DNA of 64,000 nucleotides from UBA7672 sp031419455 (GCA_031419455.1 JANOKS010000176.1:4908-68907); one strand, 5' to 3'. Shown: positions 15,091-24,248, counted from the stretch's first letter. Program-made: numbers and translations. Notes: generated by a model from the letters alone, not told the origin.

Positions 15091-16225
15091 CCCACTCCTC
15101 ACACACCGCGGGATCGGACTCGTGCCCCCGCCGCAGCTTGCACTGTTCATCGCATGCGGACGGAGAAAGCTGCCCCAGCGCCCACACCGATGCGCCGCGA
15201 ACCAGGGGCGATGCATCGTCAAGCATCTGGATACACAACTCCACGAGTCGCGTCTTCCCGTTATTTTGGCCGTTATTTTGGCCGCTACCTTGGCCCGAAT
15301 TGCCGATGGCGATCATGACATTGCGCACAAAACGGTCGCGGCCGATGCGCTTTATCGGGGAACCCGCGAAGACTTCGCGGAAGGCTGCGTCATCGAGGCG
15401 CGCCAGGTCGGACAGGAGCGGCGCCGTGAGCTCGGCACGCGGATGGAAGGCGGCTTCCGATGCGGCGTGGGCGAACTTGTTCCACGGGCAGACGGCGAGG
15501 CAGTCGTCGCAGCCATAGATGCGGTTGCCAATCGCGCTGCGGAATTCGCGGGGGATCTGACCTTTCGTTTCGATGGTGAGATAGGAAATGCAGCGGCGGG
15601 CGTCGAGCTGGTAGGGCGCGGGGAAGGCGTTGGTGGGGCAGATGTCGAGGCAGGCCTGGCATGTGCCGCAGGAGTCGTTGGCGGCTTCGTCAGGAATGAG
15701 GTCGGCGGTGGTCAGCATGACGCCAAGGAAGAGCCATGAGCCATGCTCGCGGCTGACGAGGTTGGTGTGCTTGCCCTGCCAGCCGACGCCGGCCGCATGC
15801 GCAAGCGGCTTTTCCATCAGCGGGGCGGTGTCGACGAAAATCTTCACGCCGTGGCCGGTGGTGGTCGCGAAGGTGGAGGCCAGTTGGCGAAGCTTGCGCT
15901 TCATCAGGTCGTGATAGTCGGCGTTCTGGGCGTAGACGGATATGGTGGCGTGCTCGCGCCGCTGGAGCGGTTCGAGGGGATCGATCTTCGGGCCGTAGTT
16001 CAGGCCGACGACGAGCGCGGATTTTGCGTCCGCCCACATGTGGGTGGGGTGCTGGCGGCGCTGCAGCGTCTCGGCGATCCAGCCCATGTCGCCGTGGAAG
16101 CCCTGCGCGACGAAGTCCGCGAGGCGGTCGCCTGCCTGCCACGCAGCGTCGGCCCGGGCGATGCGGGCGACATCGAAGCCGAGCGCAAAGGCGCTGTCTT
16201 TCAGGAGGGCTTCGGGGGCGGTCAT
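15053..16225 (-). CDS. queG: Epoxyqueuosine reductase
   Basis: 390 residues. QueG is the cobalamin-dependent iron-sulfur enzyme that reduces epoxyqueuosine to queuosine in tRNA. Two 4Fe-4S motifs are plain: SCGTCQACLDICPTNAFPAP and YGCDDCLAVCPWNKFA. Upstream are GFHGDMGWIAE and GLNYGPKIDP, and the IFVDTAPLMEKPLAHAAG region with the catalytic Asp. A HEAT-like tail (RLVELCIQMLDDASPLVRGASVWALGQL) follows. Between the core and that tail a 12-bp tandem repeat encodes GQGSGQNNGQNNG, a flexible insertion. The other queuosine genes are not in the window. Confidence 0.95.
   Translation of the reverse strand: MTAPEALLKDSAFALGFDVARIARADAAWQAGDRLADFVAQGFHGDMGWIAETLQRRQHPTHMWADAKSALVVGLNYGPKIDPLEPLQRREHATISVYAQNADYHDLMKRKLRQLASTFATTTGHGVKIFVDTAPLMEKPLAHAAGVGWQGKHTNLVSREHGSWLFLGVMLTTADLIPDEAANDSCGTCQACLDICPTNAFPAPYQLDARRCISYLTIETKGQIPREFRSAIGNRIYGCDDCLAVCPWNKFAHAASEAAFHPRAELTAPLLSDLARLDDAAFREVFAGSPIKRIGRDRFVRNVMIAIGNSGQGSGQNNGQNNGKTRLVELCIQMLDDASPLVRGASVWALGQLSPSACDEQCKLRRGHESDPAVCEEWDAGREARPAAGV
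15261..15296. repeat. 12-bp tandem repeat inside queG
   Basis: Two perfect copies of TTATTTTGGCCG followed by a third degenerate unit, in frame, encoding Gly-Gln-Asn-Asn repeats on the minus strand. The AT-rich units contrast with the high-GC surroundings. Confidence 0.85.
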
Positions 16226-16404
16226 TTCCGACTGCTAGCTGTGCGGCGTTGCGCGGGCAACGCGGATTTCAGAGACGGGTCCAGGGAGCGTGTCGCAACG
16301 TCAGGTCACGTTGAGCTGATGGCGCGCTGTGCGCGTTGCTTGTCGACAATGTTGATCGTAGGCTTGCCGCAGTTAGACGCGTCCCATGCTGCAGGAGATT
16401 TCAC

Positions 16405-17511
16405 TTGCGCCACGCTCTGCTTGCCACCATCGCTGCACTTGTTCTTTGCCCATTCGCGGCGCACGCGCAGACGCCTGCGGCGGCGAATGATCCGGCCAAG
16501 CCTCACCCGCCCTACACGGCGCCACGGCTGAAGATCGGGCAGCCGGACCTGCAGGGATTCTGGCACAACACGACGCTGACCAAGTTGACCCGGCCGGCCG
16601 GGGTGACCAGCCTGATCTATAGCGAGGAGCAGGTCGCGAAGATCGAGCAGGAGATGGTCGAGGAGATCGAGGAAGGCAACGCGCCGACCGCGCTGGACGC
16701 CCCTGCCGAATATGTCATTCCGAAAGACATCAAGCTCGAATACCTGGCCGGCGGCGGCGCCACGGGCGGCTACAACCGCATCTGGATCGATCCGGGCAAC
16801 CATGTGATGCGGGTCAATGGCGAGCCGCGCTCGTCGATCATCACGACGCCGACCGGAACGGCGCCGCCACGCAAGGCGGGCGCGACGCCCGCGCCGGCGC
16901 CCGAACCACCGGCCTTCGTGAAGCTGCTGGGGCCGACCCCCGTGCGCGGCCAGTCGTTCGACAATCCGGAATCGCGCGCGACGGAACGCTGCATCACATC
17001 GTTCGGGCGCAATGCCGGGCCGCCGATGTTCGCCAACGGGTTCTACAACAACAGCTACCAGATCGTGCAGTCGCCGGATCACGTCGTGATCGCAACCGAG
17101 ATGGTGCACGATGCGCGCATCGTGCGGCTGAATTCGAAGCACCGCACCGACGATGTGCGTCTCTATTTCGGGGATTCGATCGGCTGGTGGGATGGCGACA
17201 CGCTGGTGGTGGAAACCACGCATATTCCGCAGAGCCAGCAGTTCATGGGCGCGTGGAAGGACCTGAAGGTCACCGAGCGCTTCAGGCGCGTCGCCGGGGA
17301 CAGGCTCCACTACGGCTTTACGATAGAGGACCCGACGCTGTGGGATGCGCCGTGGGGCGGGGAGTACGAGTTCGCGGCCCTCAACGGCAAGATGTACGAG
17401 TATGCCTGTCACGAGGGCAATTACGCGCTGTACGGCATTCTCGAAGGCGCGCGTGTGCTGGAGGCGCGGGAGGCGGCGGCCAAGGCCAAGCCGGCGAAGG
17501 GCGGGCAGTAG
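16405..17511 (+). CDS. Exported protein of unknown function, UUG start
   Basis: 368 residues from a TTG that follows AGGAG by 7 nt; it opens directly into a signal peptide (RHALLATIAALVLCPFAAHAQ, cut at AHA-Q). The mature protein starts PPYTAPRLKIGQPDLQGFWHN, and later has a Pro/Ala-rich linker, then DSIGWWDGDTLVVETTHI, WGGEYEFAALNGKMYEYACHEGNYAL and a Lys/Ala tail. The GWWDGDTLVVET wording is seen in a group of secreted proteins common in sphingomonads and hyphomonads whose function is not established. No catalytic motif is apparent. Confidence 0.75.
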   Translation: MRHALLATIAALVLCPFAAHAQTPAAANDPAKPHPPYTAPRLKIGQPDLQGFWHNTTLTKLTRPAGVTSLIYSEEQVAKIEQEMVEEIEEGNAPTALDAPAEYVIPKDIKLEYLAGGGATGGYNRIWIDPGNHVMRVNGEPRSSIITTPTGTAPPRKAGATPAPAPEPPAFVKLLGPTPVRGQSFDNPESRATERCITSFGRNAGPPMFANGFYNNSYQIVQSPDHVVIATEMVHDARIVRLNSKHRTDDVRLYFGDSIGWWDGDTLVVETTHIPQSQQFMGAWKDLKVTERFRRVAGDRLHYGFTIEDPTLWDAPWGGEYEFAALNGKMYEYACHEGNYALYGILEGARVLEAREAAAKAKPAKGGQ

Positions 17512-17518
17512 CGGCGCG

Positions 17519-18241
17519 CTAATCCGGCTGTTCGATCCGGCCTTTGCGTTGCAGCTGCCAGGCGAGCAGCCACCAGAGCGCGGCCCATGCGGCGCCGAGC
17601 GCCCAGCCGGCAAGCACGTCGGTTGGCCAGTGGACGCCGAGATAGACGCGGCTGGCGCCGATCAGCAGGGTCAGCGTGATGGCGTAGGTCATGATGAGGA
17701 ATTTGGTGCGGCGCTGCTTGTGGGTGCGCGTCAGCAGCACGCCGAGGGTGAGGTAAGCGATCGCCGAGATCATGGCGTGGCCGCTGGGAAAGCTTGCGCT
17801 CTGGACGTCGGCGAGATGGGAGACGAGGTCGGGGCGGGGGCGGGCGAAGCCGAGCTTCAGGGTCTCGCTCAGCACCGTGCCGCTGCCGACGGCGCCGACC
17901 ACCAGAAGCGCCGTGCCGCGCTTGCCGGCGGCGATCAGATAGATCGCAACGCCGATGACCAGCATGCCGAGCACGATATAACCGCCAAGCGCCGTGATGT
18001 CGACGAGGGCGTGTTCGAGCCAGGCGGGGCCGATCGGGTTGGAAGGGTCGCCGGGCTCGCGCAGGGACAGGAGCACCCATTCATCGAAGCCGCGCGCCTC
18101 GCCGTCGAGTGTCTCGTTGGCGATCTCGGCGAAGGCGAAAACGCCGAGAGCCGCCACACCCAGCGCCACGGTCGCTCCGATCTCGCTCAAGGCGAGGCGG
18201 AGGACATTTTGCAGGAACAGCTTGGGCATAGGCAGGCTCAT
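17519..18241 (-). CDS. PAP2-family membrane phosphatase
   Basis: 240 residues with about six membrane helices. The three phosphatase signature motifs are present: KLGFARPRP (K-x6-RP), ASFPSGHAMIS (PSGH) and SRVYLGVHWPTD (SR-x5-H-x3-D). Such enzymes dephosphorylate lipid phosphates or undecaprenyl diphosphate on the periplasmic face of the membrane; which one is not resolvable. It converges on the preceding exported-protein gene and is divergent from the ATP-grasp operon. Confidence 0.88.
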   Translation of the reverse strand: MSLPMPKLFLQNVLRLALSEIGATVALGVAALGVFAFAEIANETLDGEARGFDEWVLLSLREPGDPSNPIGPAWLEHALVDITALGGYIVLGMLVIGVAIYLIAAGKRGTALLVVGAVGSGTVLSETLKLGFARPRPDLVSHLADVQSASFPSGHAMISAIAYLTLGVLLTRTHKQRRTKFLIMTYAITLTLLIGASRVYLGVHWPTDVLAGWALGAAWAALWWLLAWQLQRKGRIEQPD

Positions 18242-18466
18242 TCAAGGGGTTCAGAGGCGTTGGCTGGACGTTCGGGATATGGCGCGAGCCAGGCAATCCT
18301 TTGCTTATCCCGGCCGGATACATGAAATATTGACGGGAAAGGCCCGAGAGGAGGCTGCCGTATCTCCTTTTCCGTGCTCAAAATTTAGGCGGGGATTGCG
18401 CTGGCTGAAAAGGGTCGCCGGCTGCGGCTTCGCGCCGGGCCGGGGTGCGTCTAGGACTGGGGCTGC

Positions 18467-19873
18467 ATGTACAACGAAATGTTCCAAGACGATCGTGCGG
18501 TCCGGGGTCCTTACGCGAAGGTCGCGGAATGGATCAACGCGACCGGCGTTGACCTGCTCAAGCTGCGCCAGAGCGAGGCGGAGGCAATCTTCCGCAAGAT
18601 CGGCATCACGTTCGCGGTTTATGGCGAGGGGGCCGACCCGGAGCGGCTGATCCCGTTCGACCTGATCCCGCGCGTGTTCGGGGCTGCCGAGTGGCGCAAG
18701 CTGTCGCGGGGCATCAAGCAGCGCAGCCGGGCGTTGAACGCGTTTCTCTACGACGTCTATCACCGCGGCGAGATCATGCGGGCGGGCGTCGTGCCGGAGG
18801 AGCTCGTCTATCGTAACGAGGCCTTCCTGCCGGAGATGGTGGGCGTCGATCCGCCGGGTAAAGTCTACAGCCACATTGTCGGCGTCGATATCGTGCGGAC
18901 GGATGGCGACCGGTTCCAGGTGCTCGAGGACAATTGCCGGACGCCGTCGGGCGTTTCCTACATGCTCGAGAACCGCGAGATCATGATGCGGATGTTTCCG
19001 CAGCTGTTCCAGGCGGGCATCGTCGAGGCGGTCGACAGCTATCCGAGCCTGCTGAAGAAGACGCTTGAGGAAGTCGCCCCGATCAAGTGCGATGATGATC
19101 CGACCGTCGTGCTGCTGACGCCGGGCTCGCTGAACTCGGCATACTACGAACACTCGTTTCTCGCCGACCTGATGGGCATCGAGCTGGTGGAACCGCAGGA
19201 TCTGTTCGTCGAGAACGGGCTGTGCTGGATGCGGACGACGCGGGGGCCGCGGCGTGTGGACGTGATCTATCGGCGGATCGACGACACCTATCTCGATCCG
19301 CTGGCGTTCAAGGCGGACTCGCTTCTGGGCGTGCCGGGGATTTTCGATGTCTATCGCTCGGGCGGGGTGACGCTGTGCTCGGCGCCGGGAGCGGGGGTGG
19401 CTGACGACAAGGCGATCTATGTCTTCGTGCCGGACATGATCAAATTCTATCTTGGCGAGAAACCGATCCTCGAGAATGTGCAGACTTGGCGCTGCGCCGA
19501 GCCGGACCACTGCAAGTATGTGCTCGAGAACCTGAAAAGTCTCGTTGTGAAACGGGTGCATGGCTCGGGCGGCTACGGCATGCTGATCGGGCCGCATGCG
19601 GCGAAGAAGGAGATCGATGCGTTCAGGGCGAAGATCAAGGCGAACCCCGGCGAGTTCATCGCGCAGCCGACGCTTGATCTCTCCACCGCGCCGATTCTCG
19701 GGAGTGATGGCGTGGAGGAACGGCATGTGGACTTCCGGCCGTACTGTCTGGTGGGGAAGGACATTCGCCTCACGCCGGGAGGCTTGACGCGCGTGGCGCT
19801 GAAGAAGGGGTCGCTGGTAGTGAACTCCAGCCAAGGCGGCGGGGTGAAGGACACGTGGATTTTGGCTGAGTGA
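18467..19873 (+). CDS. Circularly permuted ATP-grasp protein (DUF404/DUF407 type)
   Basis: 468 residues, first gene of the Anbu operon. It has the layout of the circularly permuted ATP-grasp family: KVAEWINATGVDLLKLRQSEAE at the start, FQVLEDNCRTPSGVSYMLENRE (phosphate/Mg site) in the middle, YRRIDDTYLDPLAF, and a Gly-rich nucleotide loop KRVHGSGGYGMLIGP toward the end, with the EERHVDFRPYCL segment following. By family knowledge it should form an amide (peptide-like) bond using ATP, perhaps making a peptide tag or cofactor handled by the other operon members; the product is unknown. A frame of 528 codons on the opposite strand is an antisense shadow. Confidence 0.88.
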   Translation: MYNEMFQDDRAVRGPYAKVAEWINATGVDLLKLRQSEAEAIFRKIGITFAVYGEGADPERLIPFDLIPRVFGAAEWRKLSRGIKQRSRALNAFLYDVYHRGEIMRAGVVPEELVYRNEAFLPEMVGVDPPGKVYSHIVGVDIVRTDGDRFQVLEDNCRTPSGVSYMLENREIMMRMFPQLFQAGIVEAVDSYPSLLKKTLEEVAPIKCDDDPTVVLLTPGSLNSAYYEHSFLADLMGIELVEPQDLFVENGLCWMRTTRGPRRVDVIYRRIDDTYLDPLAFKADSLLGVPGIFDVYRSGGVTLCSAPGAGVADDKAIYVFVPDMIKFYLGEKPILENVQTWRCAEPDHCKYVLENLKSLVVKRVHGSGGYGMLIGPHAAKKEIDAFRAKIKANPGEFIAQPTLDLSTAPILGSDGVEERHVDFRPYCLVGKDIRLTPGGLTRVALKKGSLVVNSSQGGGVKDTWILAE

Positions 19874-19877
19874 TGCA

Positions 19878-20813
19878 ATGCTGAGTCGCACGGCGGAAAA
19901 CCTGTTCTGGATGGGGCGCTATATGGAGCGGGCGGATGCGACCGCGCGCCTGATCGAGATGGGGTATCGCATGGCGATGCTGCCCGGATCGAACGAACAG
20001 GAAGAGTGGCGTTCGGTTGCGGCCGCGTCAGGCTCGGCGCCGGAGCTTGCTGATCCCAAGGCCAAGGCGCTGAGCGCTAGCGCGGTGGTGCAGCGCCTGC
20101 TGCTCGATCCCGACAATGCCTCGTCGATACGCTCGTGCCTGACATCCGCGCGGGCCAATGGGCGGGCGATCCGGACGGCGCTGACGCAGGACATGTGGGA
20201 GGCGCTCAATGATGGCTGGCGCTCGCTGGGACAGATGGATGCCGACACGGCGCTGAAGAATCTTCCCTCGCTGCTGGAGTGGACGAAGAACCGGACGGCG
20301 GCGTTCCGGGGCGCGTCGGAAATCTCGCTGCTGCGGAATGACGGCTACTATTTCCTGCGGATGGGCGGGCTGATCGAGCGGGCGGACATGACGCTTCGGC
20401 TTCTCGATGTGAAATACTATGTCCTGCTTCCCGAGACGGACGTGGTCGGCGGCGGGCGCGACTATCACCAGTGGACCAGCGTGCTGCGCGCAACATCGGC
20501 GCTGCGCGCTTACCATCACGTCTACAAGGGCGACTACACGCCGTGGGGCATTGCGGACTTTTTGATTCTCAACACGGCCTTCCCGCGGTCGGTGGCGTAC
20601 TGCTACCGCTCGATCAGCCGCTTCCTCGATGACATTGCCGAACTCTATGGCGAGAAGGGCTCGCCGCAACTGGTGGCGCGCGAGATGGTGGAGCAGCTGG
20701 AACACACCGGCATCGAGGAGTTGTTCCAGAGCGGGCTGCACGAGTTCGTGGGAGAAGCGATCACGACGACGCGGCGGCTGTCCTTTGAAATCAGCAAGGC
20801 GTATCACTTCTGA
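19878..20813 (+). CDS. Alpha-E domain protein (DUF403)
   Basis: 311 residues, almost all helical. Begins MLSRTAENLFWMGRYMERADATARLIEMGYRM, the hallmark of the alpha-E family, and contains SARANGRAIRTALTQDMWEALN and NTAFPRSVAYCYRSI. The family occurs with ATP-grasp and transglutaminase-like partners in peptide-synthesis-like operons; its own activity is not known. The start codon lies 4 nt after the ATP-grasp stop, and the stop is 2 nt before the next gene, so the three are translationally linked. Confidence 0.9.
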   Translation: MLSRTAENLFWMGRYMERADATARLIEMGYRMAMLPGSNEQEEWRSVAAASGSAPELADPKAKALSASAVVQRLLLDPDNASSIRSCLTSARANGRAIRTALTQDMWEALNDGWRSLGQMDADTALKNLPSLLEWTKNRTAAFRGASEISLLRNDGYYFLRMGGLIERADMTLRLLDVKYYVLLPETDVVGGGRDYHQWTSVLRATSALRAYHHVYKGDYTPWGIADFLILNTAFPRSVAYCYRSISRFLDDIAELYGEKGSPQLVAREMVEQLEHTGIEELFQSGLHEFVGEAITTTRRLSFEISKAYHF

Positions 20814-20815
20814 CC

Positions 20816-21676
20816 ATGCGGCTCTCGATCAGACACGCGACGACGTATGCCTATGACCCGCCGGCGGAGCGCTGCGCGCTGCGGCTGCGGCTTTATCCGC
20901 CGGGGTTCGAGAGCCAGCGGGTGGTGTCGTGGAAGGTCAGCGTCAACGATCACGTCGTGCCCGCGCTGCTGTCGACGGCGACAGGCGATCGTGAATCGAT
21001 CTGGACCTGCGCGGGCGGCCACGCCGAAGTCGCCATCGTGGCCGAGGGCGAGATCGAGACACGGGATGCGGCGGGCGTGGTCAAAGGCCTCAAGGACACG
21101 GTGCGGCCGCAGGTCTTCCTGCGTCCGACGCCGCTGACCGAGACGGACAAGCGGATCGAGGAGCTTGCGGCGAGCGTGACGGGCGACAAGGCGCTGGACC
21201 GGATGCACGCGCTGTTCAATGCGGTGGCAGATGCGGTGGCCTACAAGCCGGGCGCGACGTCGTCCGCAACAACGGCGGCGCAGGCGCTGAAGGCGGGGCA
21301 GGGCGTCTGCCAGGACCACGCGCACGTCTTCATCGCGGCAGCCCGGGTTCTGCGGTTTCCGGCGCGCTATGTGGTCGGCTACCTGCTCGCGTCCGAGGAG
21401 AAACTCACCGAGACCCACGCCTGGGCCGAAGCCTGGGCGCCGGATATCGGCTGGGTGGGGTTCGATCCATCGAACCGGCTGTGCCCCACGGATCGCTATG
21501 TGCGGCTGGGCTGTGGCCTTGATGCCGCAGACGCTGCGCCGATTCGCGGCAATGTGTCCGGAGGGCCGAAGGAGCGGCTTAGCGCCTCGGTCGACATTGC
21601 CCAGATGGCGGGCCAGTCTCAGTCACAGAATCAGGACGGCCAAAATCAAGCTGGGCAGAACCAGACCCAGCAATAG
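20816..21676 (+). CDS. Transglutaminase-like cysteine protease
   Basis: 286 residues. The N-terminal beta domain (RLSIRHATTYAYDPPAERCALRLRLYP) is followed by a transglutaminase core with the full triad: Cys in AGQGVCQDHAHVFIAAAR, His in ETHAWAEAW, Asp in GWVGFDPSNRL. In this family the enzyme usually cleaves or exchanges amide bonds. It ends in a low-complexity Gln/Asn tail of about 18 residues (QNQDGQNQAGQNQ pattern) that looks like slippage-born sequence. It is the third gene of the operon; Anbu follows after about 50 nt. Confidence 0.9.
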   Translation: MRLSIRHATTYAYDPPAERCALRLRLYPPGFESQRVVSWKVSVNDHVVPALLSTATGDRESIWTCAGGHAEVAIVAEGEIETRDAAGVVKGLKDTVRPQVFLRPTPLTETDKRIEELAASVTGDKALDRMHALFNAVADAVAYKPGATSSATTAAQALKAGQGVCQDHAHVFIAAARVLRFPARYVVGYLLASEEKLTETHAWAEAWAPDIGWVGFDPSNRLCPTDRYVRLGCGLDAADAAPIRGNVSGGPKERLSASVDIAQMAGQSQSQNQDGQNQAGQNQTQQ

Positions 21677-21727
21677 CGGGAACGGTCGATCTGTCGGGGA
21701 ATTGGCCGCCGGGAAATTGGGACGCAC

Positions 21728-22462
21728 ATGACTTACTGCGTTGGCCTCAAGCTGAAGGCTGGCCTCGTGCTGCTGTCGGACACGCGCACCAATGCGGGCG
21801 TCGACAACATTGCGCGCTTCCGCAAGATGTTCGTGTTCGAGGAGCCGGGCGAGCGTGTTGTCGCGCTGATGTGCGCGGGCAATCTGGGCGTTACGCAGGG
21901 CGTGCTGACGCATGTCACGGCTGCAGTCAAACGCGCGAAGACCGATCCGGAAATCGAAAGCATCATGACATGCGAGACGCTGTATCGCGGCGCGCAGATG
22001 GTGGGCGAGGCGATGCGCGAAGTTCAGAAGCGCGACCGCGCGGAGATCGAGGCGCAGGGCGCGGCGGCGGATGCGACGATGATCATGGCGGGCCAGAGGA
22101 AGGGCGGCGAGCTGCGGCTGTTCCTGATCTACACCGCCGGCAATTTCATCGAGGCCGGGGAGGACACACCCTACCTGCAGATCGGCGAGCACAAGTATGG
22201 CAAGCCGATCCTTGACCGCGTCATCCGGCCGGAGACGCCGATCGACGATGCGGTGAAGGCGGTTCTGGTGTCGATGGATTCCACGCTGCGCTCCAACCTG
22301 TCGGTGGGCATGCCGCTGGACCTGTGCGTGATCCCGGTGGACGAGCTGAAGGCGCGCATCCAGCGCATCGAGAGCGACCACAAGGAATTCCGCCAGATCA
22401 GCGATAGCTGGGCGGCGGCGCTGAAGCAGTCGTTCCTCAACTTGCCGAATGTGAAGCTGTAG
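21728..22462 (+). CDS. Anbu, proteasome-like peptidase
   Basis: 244 residues. The mature protein would begin at Thr2 after Met removal (TYCVGLKLKAGLVLLSDTRTNAG), giving the N-terminal nucleophile fold of proteasome beta subunits: Thr1, Asp17 in LLSDTR and a Lys in FRKMF at about 32. ALMCAGNLGVTQGVL matches the Gly-rich S-loop region. Anbu proteins form open ring or helical assemblies in solved examples, and peptidase activity has been hard to show. Encoded with ATP-grasp, alpha-E and transglutaminase genes, the classical Anbu neighbourhood, which suggests joint processing of a small peptide or conjugate. Converges on the GIY-YIG gene. Confidence 0.92.
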   Translation: MTYCVGLKLKAGLVLLSDTRTNAGVDNIARFRKMFVFEEPGERVVALMCAGNLGVTQGVLTHVTAAVKRAKTDPEIESIMTCETLYRGAQMVGEAMREVQKRDRAEIEAQGAAADATMIMAGQRKGGELRLFLIYTAGNFIEAGEDTPYLQIGEHKYGKPILDRVIRPETPIDDAVKAVLVSMDSTLRSNLSVGMPLDLCVIPVDELKARIQRIESDHKEFRQISDSWAAALKQSFLNLPNVKL

Positions 22463-22493
22463 GGCGGGATCAGATTGCGGACGGACGCTGCCC

Positions 22494-22838
22494 TCACGTC
22501 CCTCTGATCACGCCGGCTTTCATCTGTTCGCGCCAGTCTGCGGCGCGTTCGGGAAGCAGGCGCTGGAGCGCGTGGGGGTCGGCTTCGGTCAGCTGTTCGA
22601 GAATTTCGTAGCTGAAGGCGGCTTCGCCATGCTTTGTCCATGAAGCCTGCACGTCCTTGTTCGCGCATAGGCCGCCGGCGAGGCGAGCCCAGAGACCGTT
22701 CTTCTGCTTGTCGATATTCCGGCTGTGGCCGACCCAGACTTCGCCAGTCACGCTGTTGCGTAACGCGAACACGCCGTTGGGCGGGTCGCGGTCGGCGTAT
22801 TGCTGCTGCAATTCCTTGCGGCGCGACTTGTCGACCAT
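22494..22838 (-). CDS. GIY-YIG-type nuclease-domain protein
   Basis: 114 residues. NGVFALRNSVTGEVWVGHSRNI is a variant GIY-YIG core (GVF...VGHS), followed by an Arg-containing helix (GLWARLAGGLCANKDVQASW) and a Glu (FSYEILEQL) in the right order. Small stand-alone members of this family are common and uncharacterised; nuclease activity is inference. The first Tyr of GIY is replaced by Phe-Ala context, so activity is uncertain. It begins 3 nt after the stop of the metallo-hydrolase gene, forming a pair. Confidence 0.7.
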   Translation of the reverse strand: MVDKSRRKELQQQYADRDPPNGVFALRNSVTGEVWVGHSRNIDKQKNGLWARLAGGLCANKDVQASWTKHGEAAFSYEILEQLTEADPHALQRLLPERAADWREQMKAGVIRGT

Positions 22839-22841
22839 GAG

Positions 22842-23774
22842 CTACTCCGCGGTCCAGACCACGACGTCGCCGGTCTTGGTGAACTTGCCGAGGCCGGGGA
22901 AGGGGAAGTGCACGGCGAAGATGCGCTGGCCGGAGGCGGCGGCGTTGTCGAGCATCGTCTTGCGGCTGGCCTGCGCAGTCGGTGCGTCGCCGTCGAAGGC
23001 GATGGTCCAGTCGGGGTGCTGGACCGAGACGACATAATGGTGCGCCGTGTCGCCGATGTAGAGCAGCGACTGGTCGCCCGATGTGATGGTGTAAGCGGAG
23101 TGGCCGGGCGTGTGGCCCTTGATGTCCACCGCGGTAACCGTGGCGGGAATGATCTCGGCGCCCGGCTGGAATTCGACGACCTTCGGCGTGATCGACGCGA
23201 CGATCGCGCCAACCATCGGATCAGCCTTCATCGCAGCCCATTCATTGGCGGAGATGTGGACGGCAGCGTTCGGGAATGCGAGTGCGCCATCCGCCGTCAC
23301 GAGGCCGCCGATGTGATCGCCGTGGGCGTGGGTGATGAAGATGTCGGTGACGCTGTCGAGCGCGATGCCGGCCGTCGCCATCGTGGCGGGCAGCTTGCCG
23401 AGGGTCGGACCAAAGAGCGCCGCGGCGCCGGTGTCGAACAGCAGCACCTTGTCGGTGGTCTTGACCAGAAGCGGCTGGACGGAGAGCGACAGCTTGTCGG
23501 TCGGCAGGCCGTTGGCGGCCAGCACGGCGTCGACATCGGCCTTGGTCTTGTTGATGGCGAGCGTCTTGTTGTCGTTGGGCGTTTCGAGACCGCCATCGCG
23601 AAGGGCTGCGGCCTGAAGCTCGCCAATGGTGAAAGGGTGCACGTCGGCGCTGGCCGGGATCGGCGCAATGGCGGGAGCTGCTGGCGTGGCGGCGGGTTCA
23701 GTGGCGGGCGTTGTCGCCGGGGCGCAGGCCGCCACAAGGCCGGCAACGAGGGCGGCGCTGATCAAGGACTTCAT
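22842..23774 (-). CDS. Lipoprotein/exported MBL-fold metallo-hydrolase
   Basis: 310 residues from the ATG giving MKSLISAALVAGLVAAC, a lipoprotein signal. After an Ala/Pro/Thr-rich linker the metallo-beta-lactamase fold appears: VLLFDTGAAALFG, then the zinc motif THAHGDHIGGL (HxHxDH), a later His in GHTPGHSAYTI, Asp in LYIGDTAHH and a last His in FAVHFPFPG. Such proteins hydrolyse esters, lactones or phosphoesters; no substrate can be assigned. Transcribed toward the GIY-YIG gene. Confidence 0.88.
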   Translation of the reverse strand: MKSLISAALVAGLVAACAPATTPATEPAATPAAPAIAPIPASADVHPFTIGELQAAALRDGGLETPNDNKTLAINKTKADVDAVLAANGLPTDKLSLSVQPLLVKTTDKVLLFDTGAAALFGPTLGKLPATMATAGIALDSVTDIFITHAHGDHIGGLVTADGALAFPNAAVHISANEWAAMKADPMVGAIVASITPKVVEFQPGAEIIPATVTAVDIKGHTPGHSAYTITSGDQSLLYIGDTAHHYVVSVQHPDWTIAFDGDAPTAQASRKTMLDNAAASGQRIFAVHFPFPGLGKFTKTGDVVVWTAE

Positions 23775-23858
23775 GGGAGTCTTCCCAACGTGTTTGGATC
23801 GTGGTGATTCGATCGACAGGTATGCTTTTCCGGCGGGCAAGCAAGCCCCGCGGCCTTG

Positions 23859-24248
23859 TCATTCGCGCGGGCCCGGCCAGACATCGCGCGCGCCGGCGAC
23901 CAGCGACATGGTCTTGCCCTTGCCCAGCTTGGTCGGCAGGGAGGCCGGATCGAAGCCGTCGAGACAGTTCAGGTTGACGCCGTATTCCGTCGGGTCCGAG
24001 CGCTTGCGGTGGAACGGATAGACGCCGCAGACACTGCAGAAATAGTGTTTCGCGACGCGCGTATTCCACTCGTAGAGCGACAGCTTGTCCTCGCCGGACG
24101 TGATGGTCAGCCGGTCCTGAGGGATCTTCGCCATCAGCGCATTCTTCTTGCGGCACAGCGAGCAATCGCAGGTGTAGCTGGCTGTGATCTCGCCTTCGAT
24201 CCGGAAGGTGACGGCCCCGCAATGACACGAGCCGTGATAAGTCGTCAT
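23859..24248 (-). CDS. GFA/CENP-V family zinc-binding protein (1)
   Basis: 129 residues starting MTTYHGSCHCGAVTFRI. The zinc-binding cysteines are in CHCGAV, CDCSLCRK and HYFCSVCGVYPFHRKR, the pattern of the glutathione-dependent formaldehyde-activating enzyme/centromere V fold. Most members have no proven enzymatic role. A second family member is at 29353-29778. Confidence 0.88.
   Translation of the reverse strand: MTTYHGSCHCGAVTFRIEGEITASYTCDCSLCRKKNALMAKIPQDRLTITSGEDKLSLYEWNTRVAKHYFCSVCGVYPFHRKRSDPTEYGVNLNCLDGFDPASLPTKLGKGKTMSLVAGARDVWPGPRE

Noticed and set aside
18305..19891. 528-codon minus-strand frame opposite the ATP-grasp gene
   Set aside because: The plus strand has a recognised family and conserved motifs; the minus frame is rich in His and Arg, typical of antisense.
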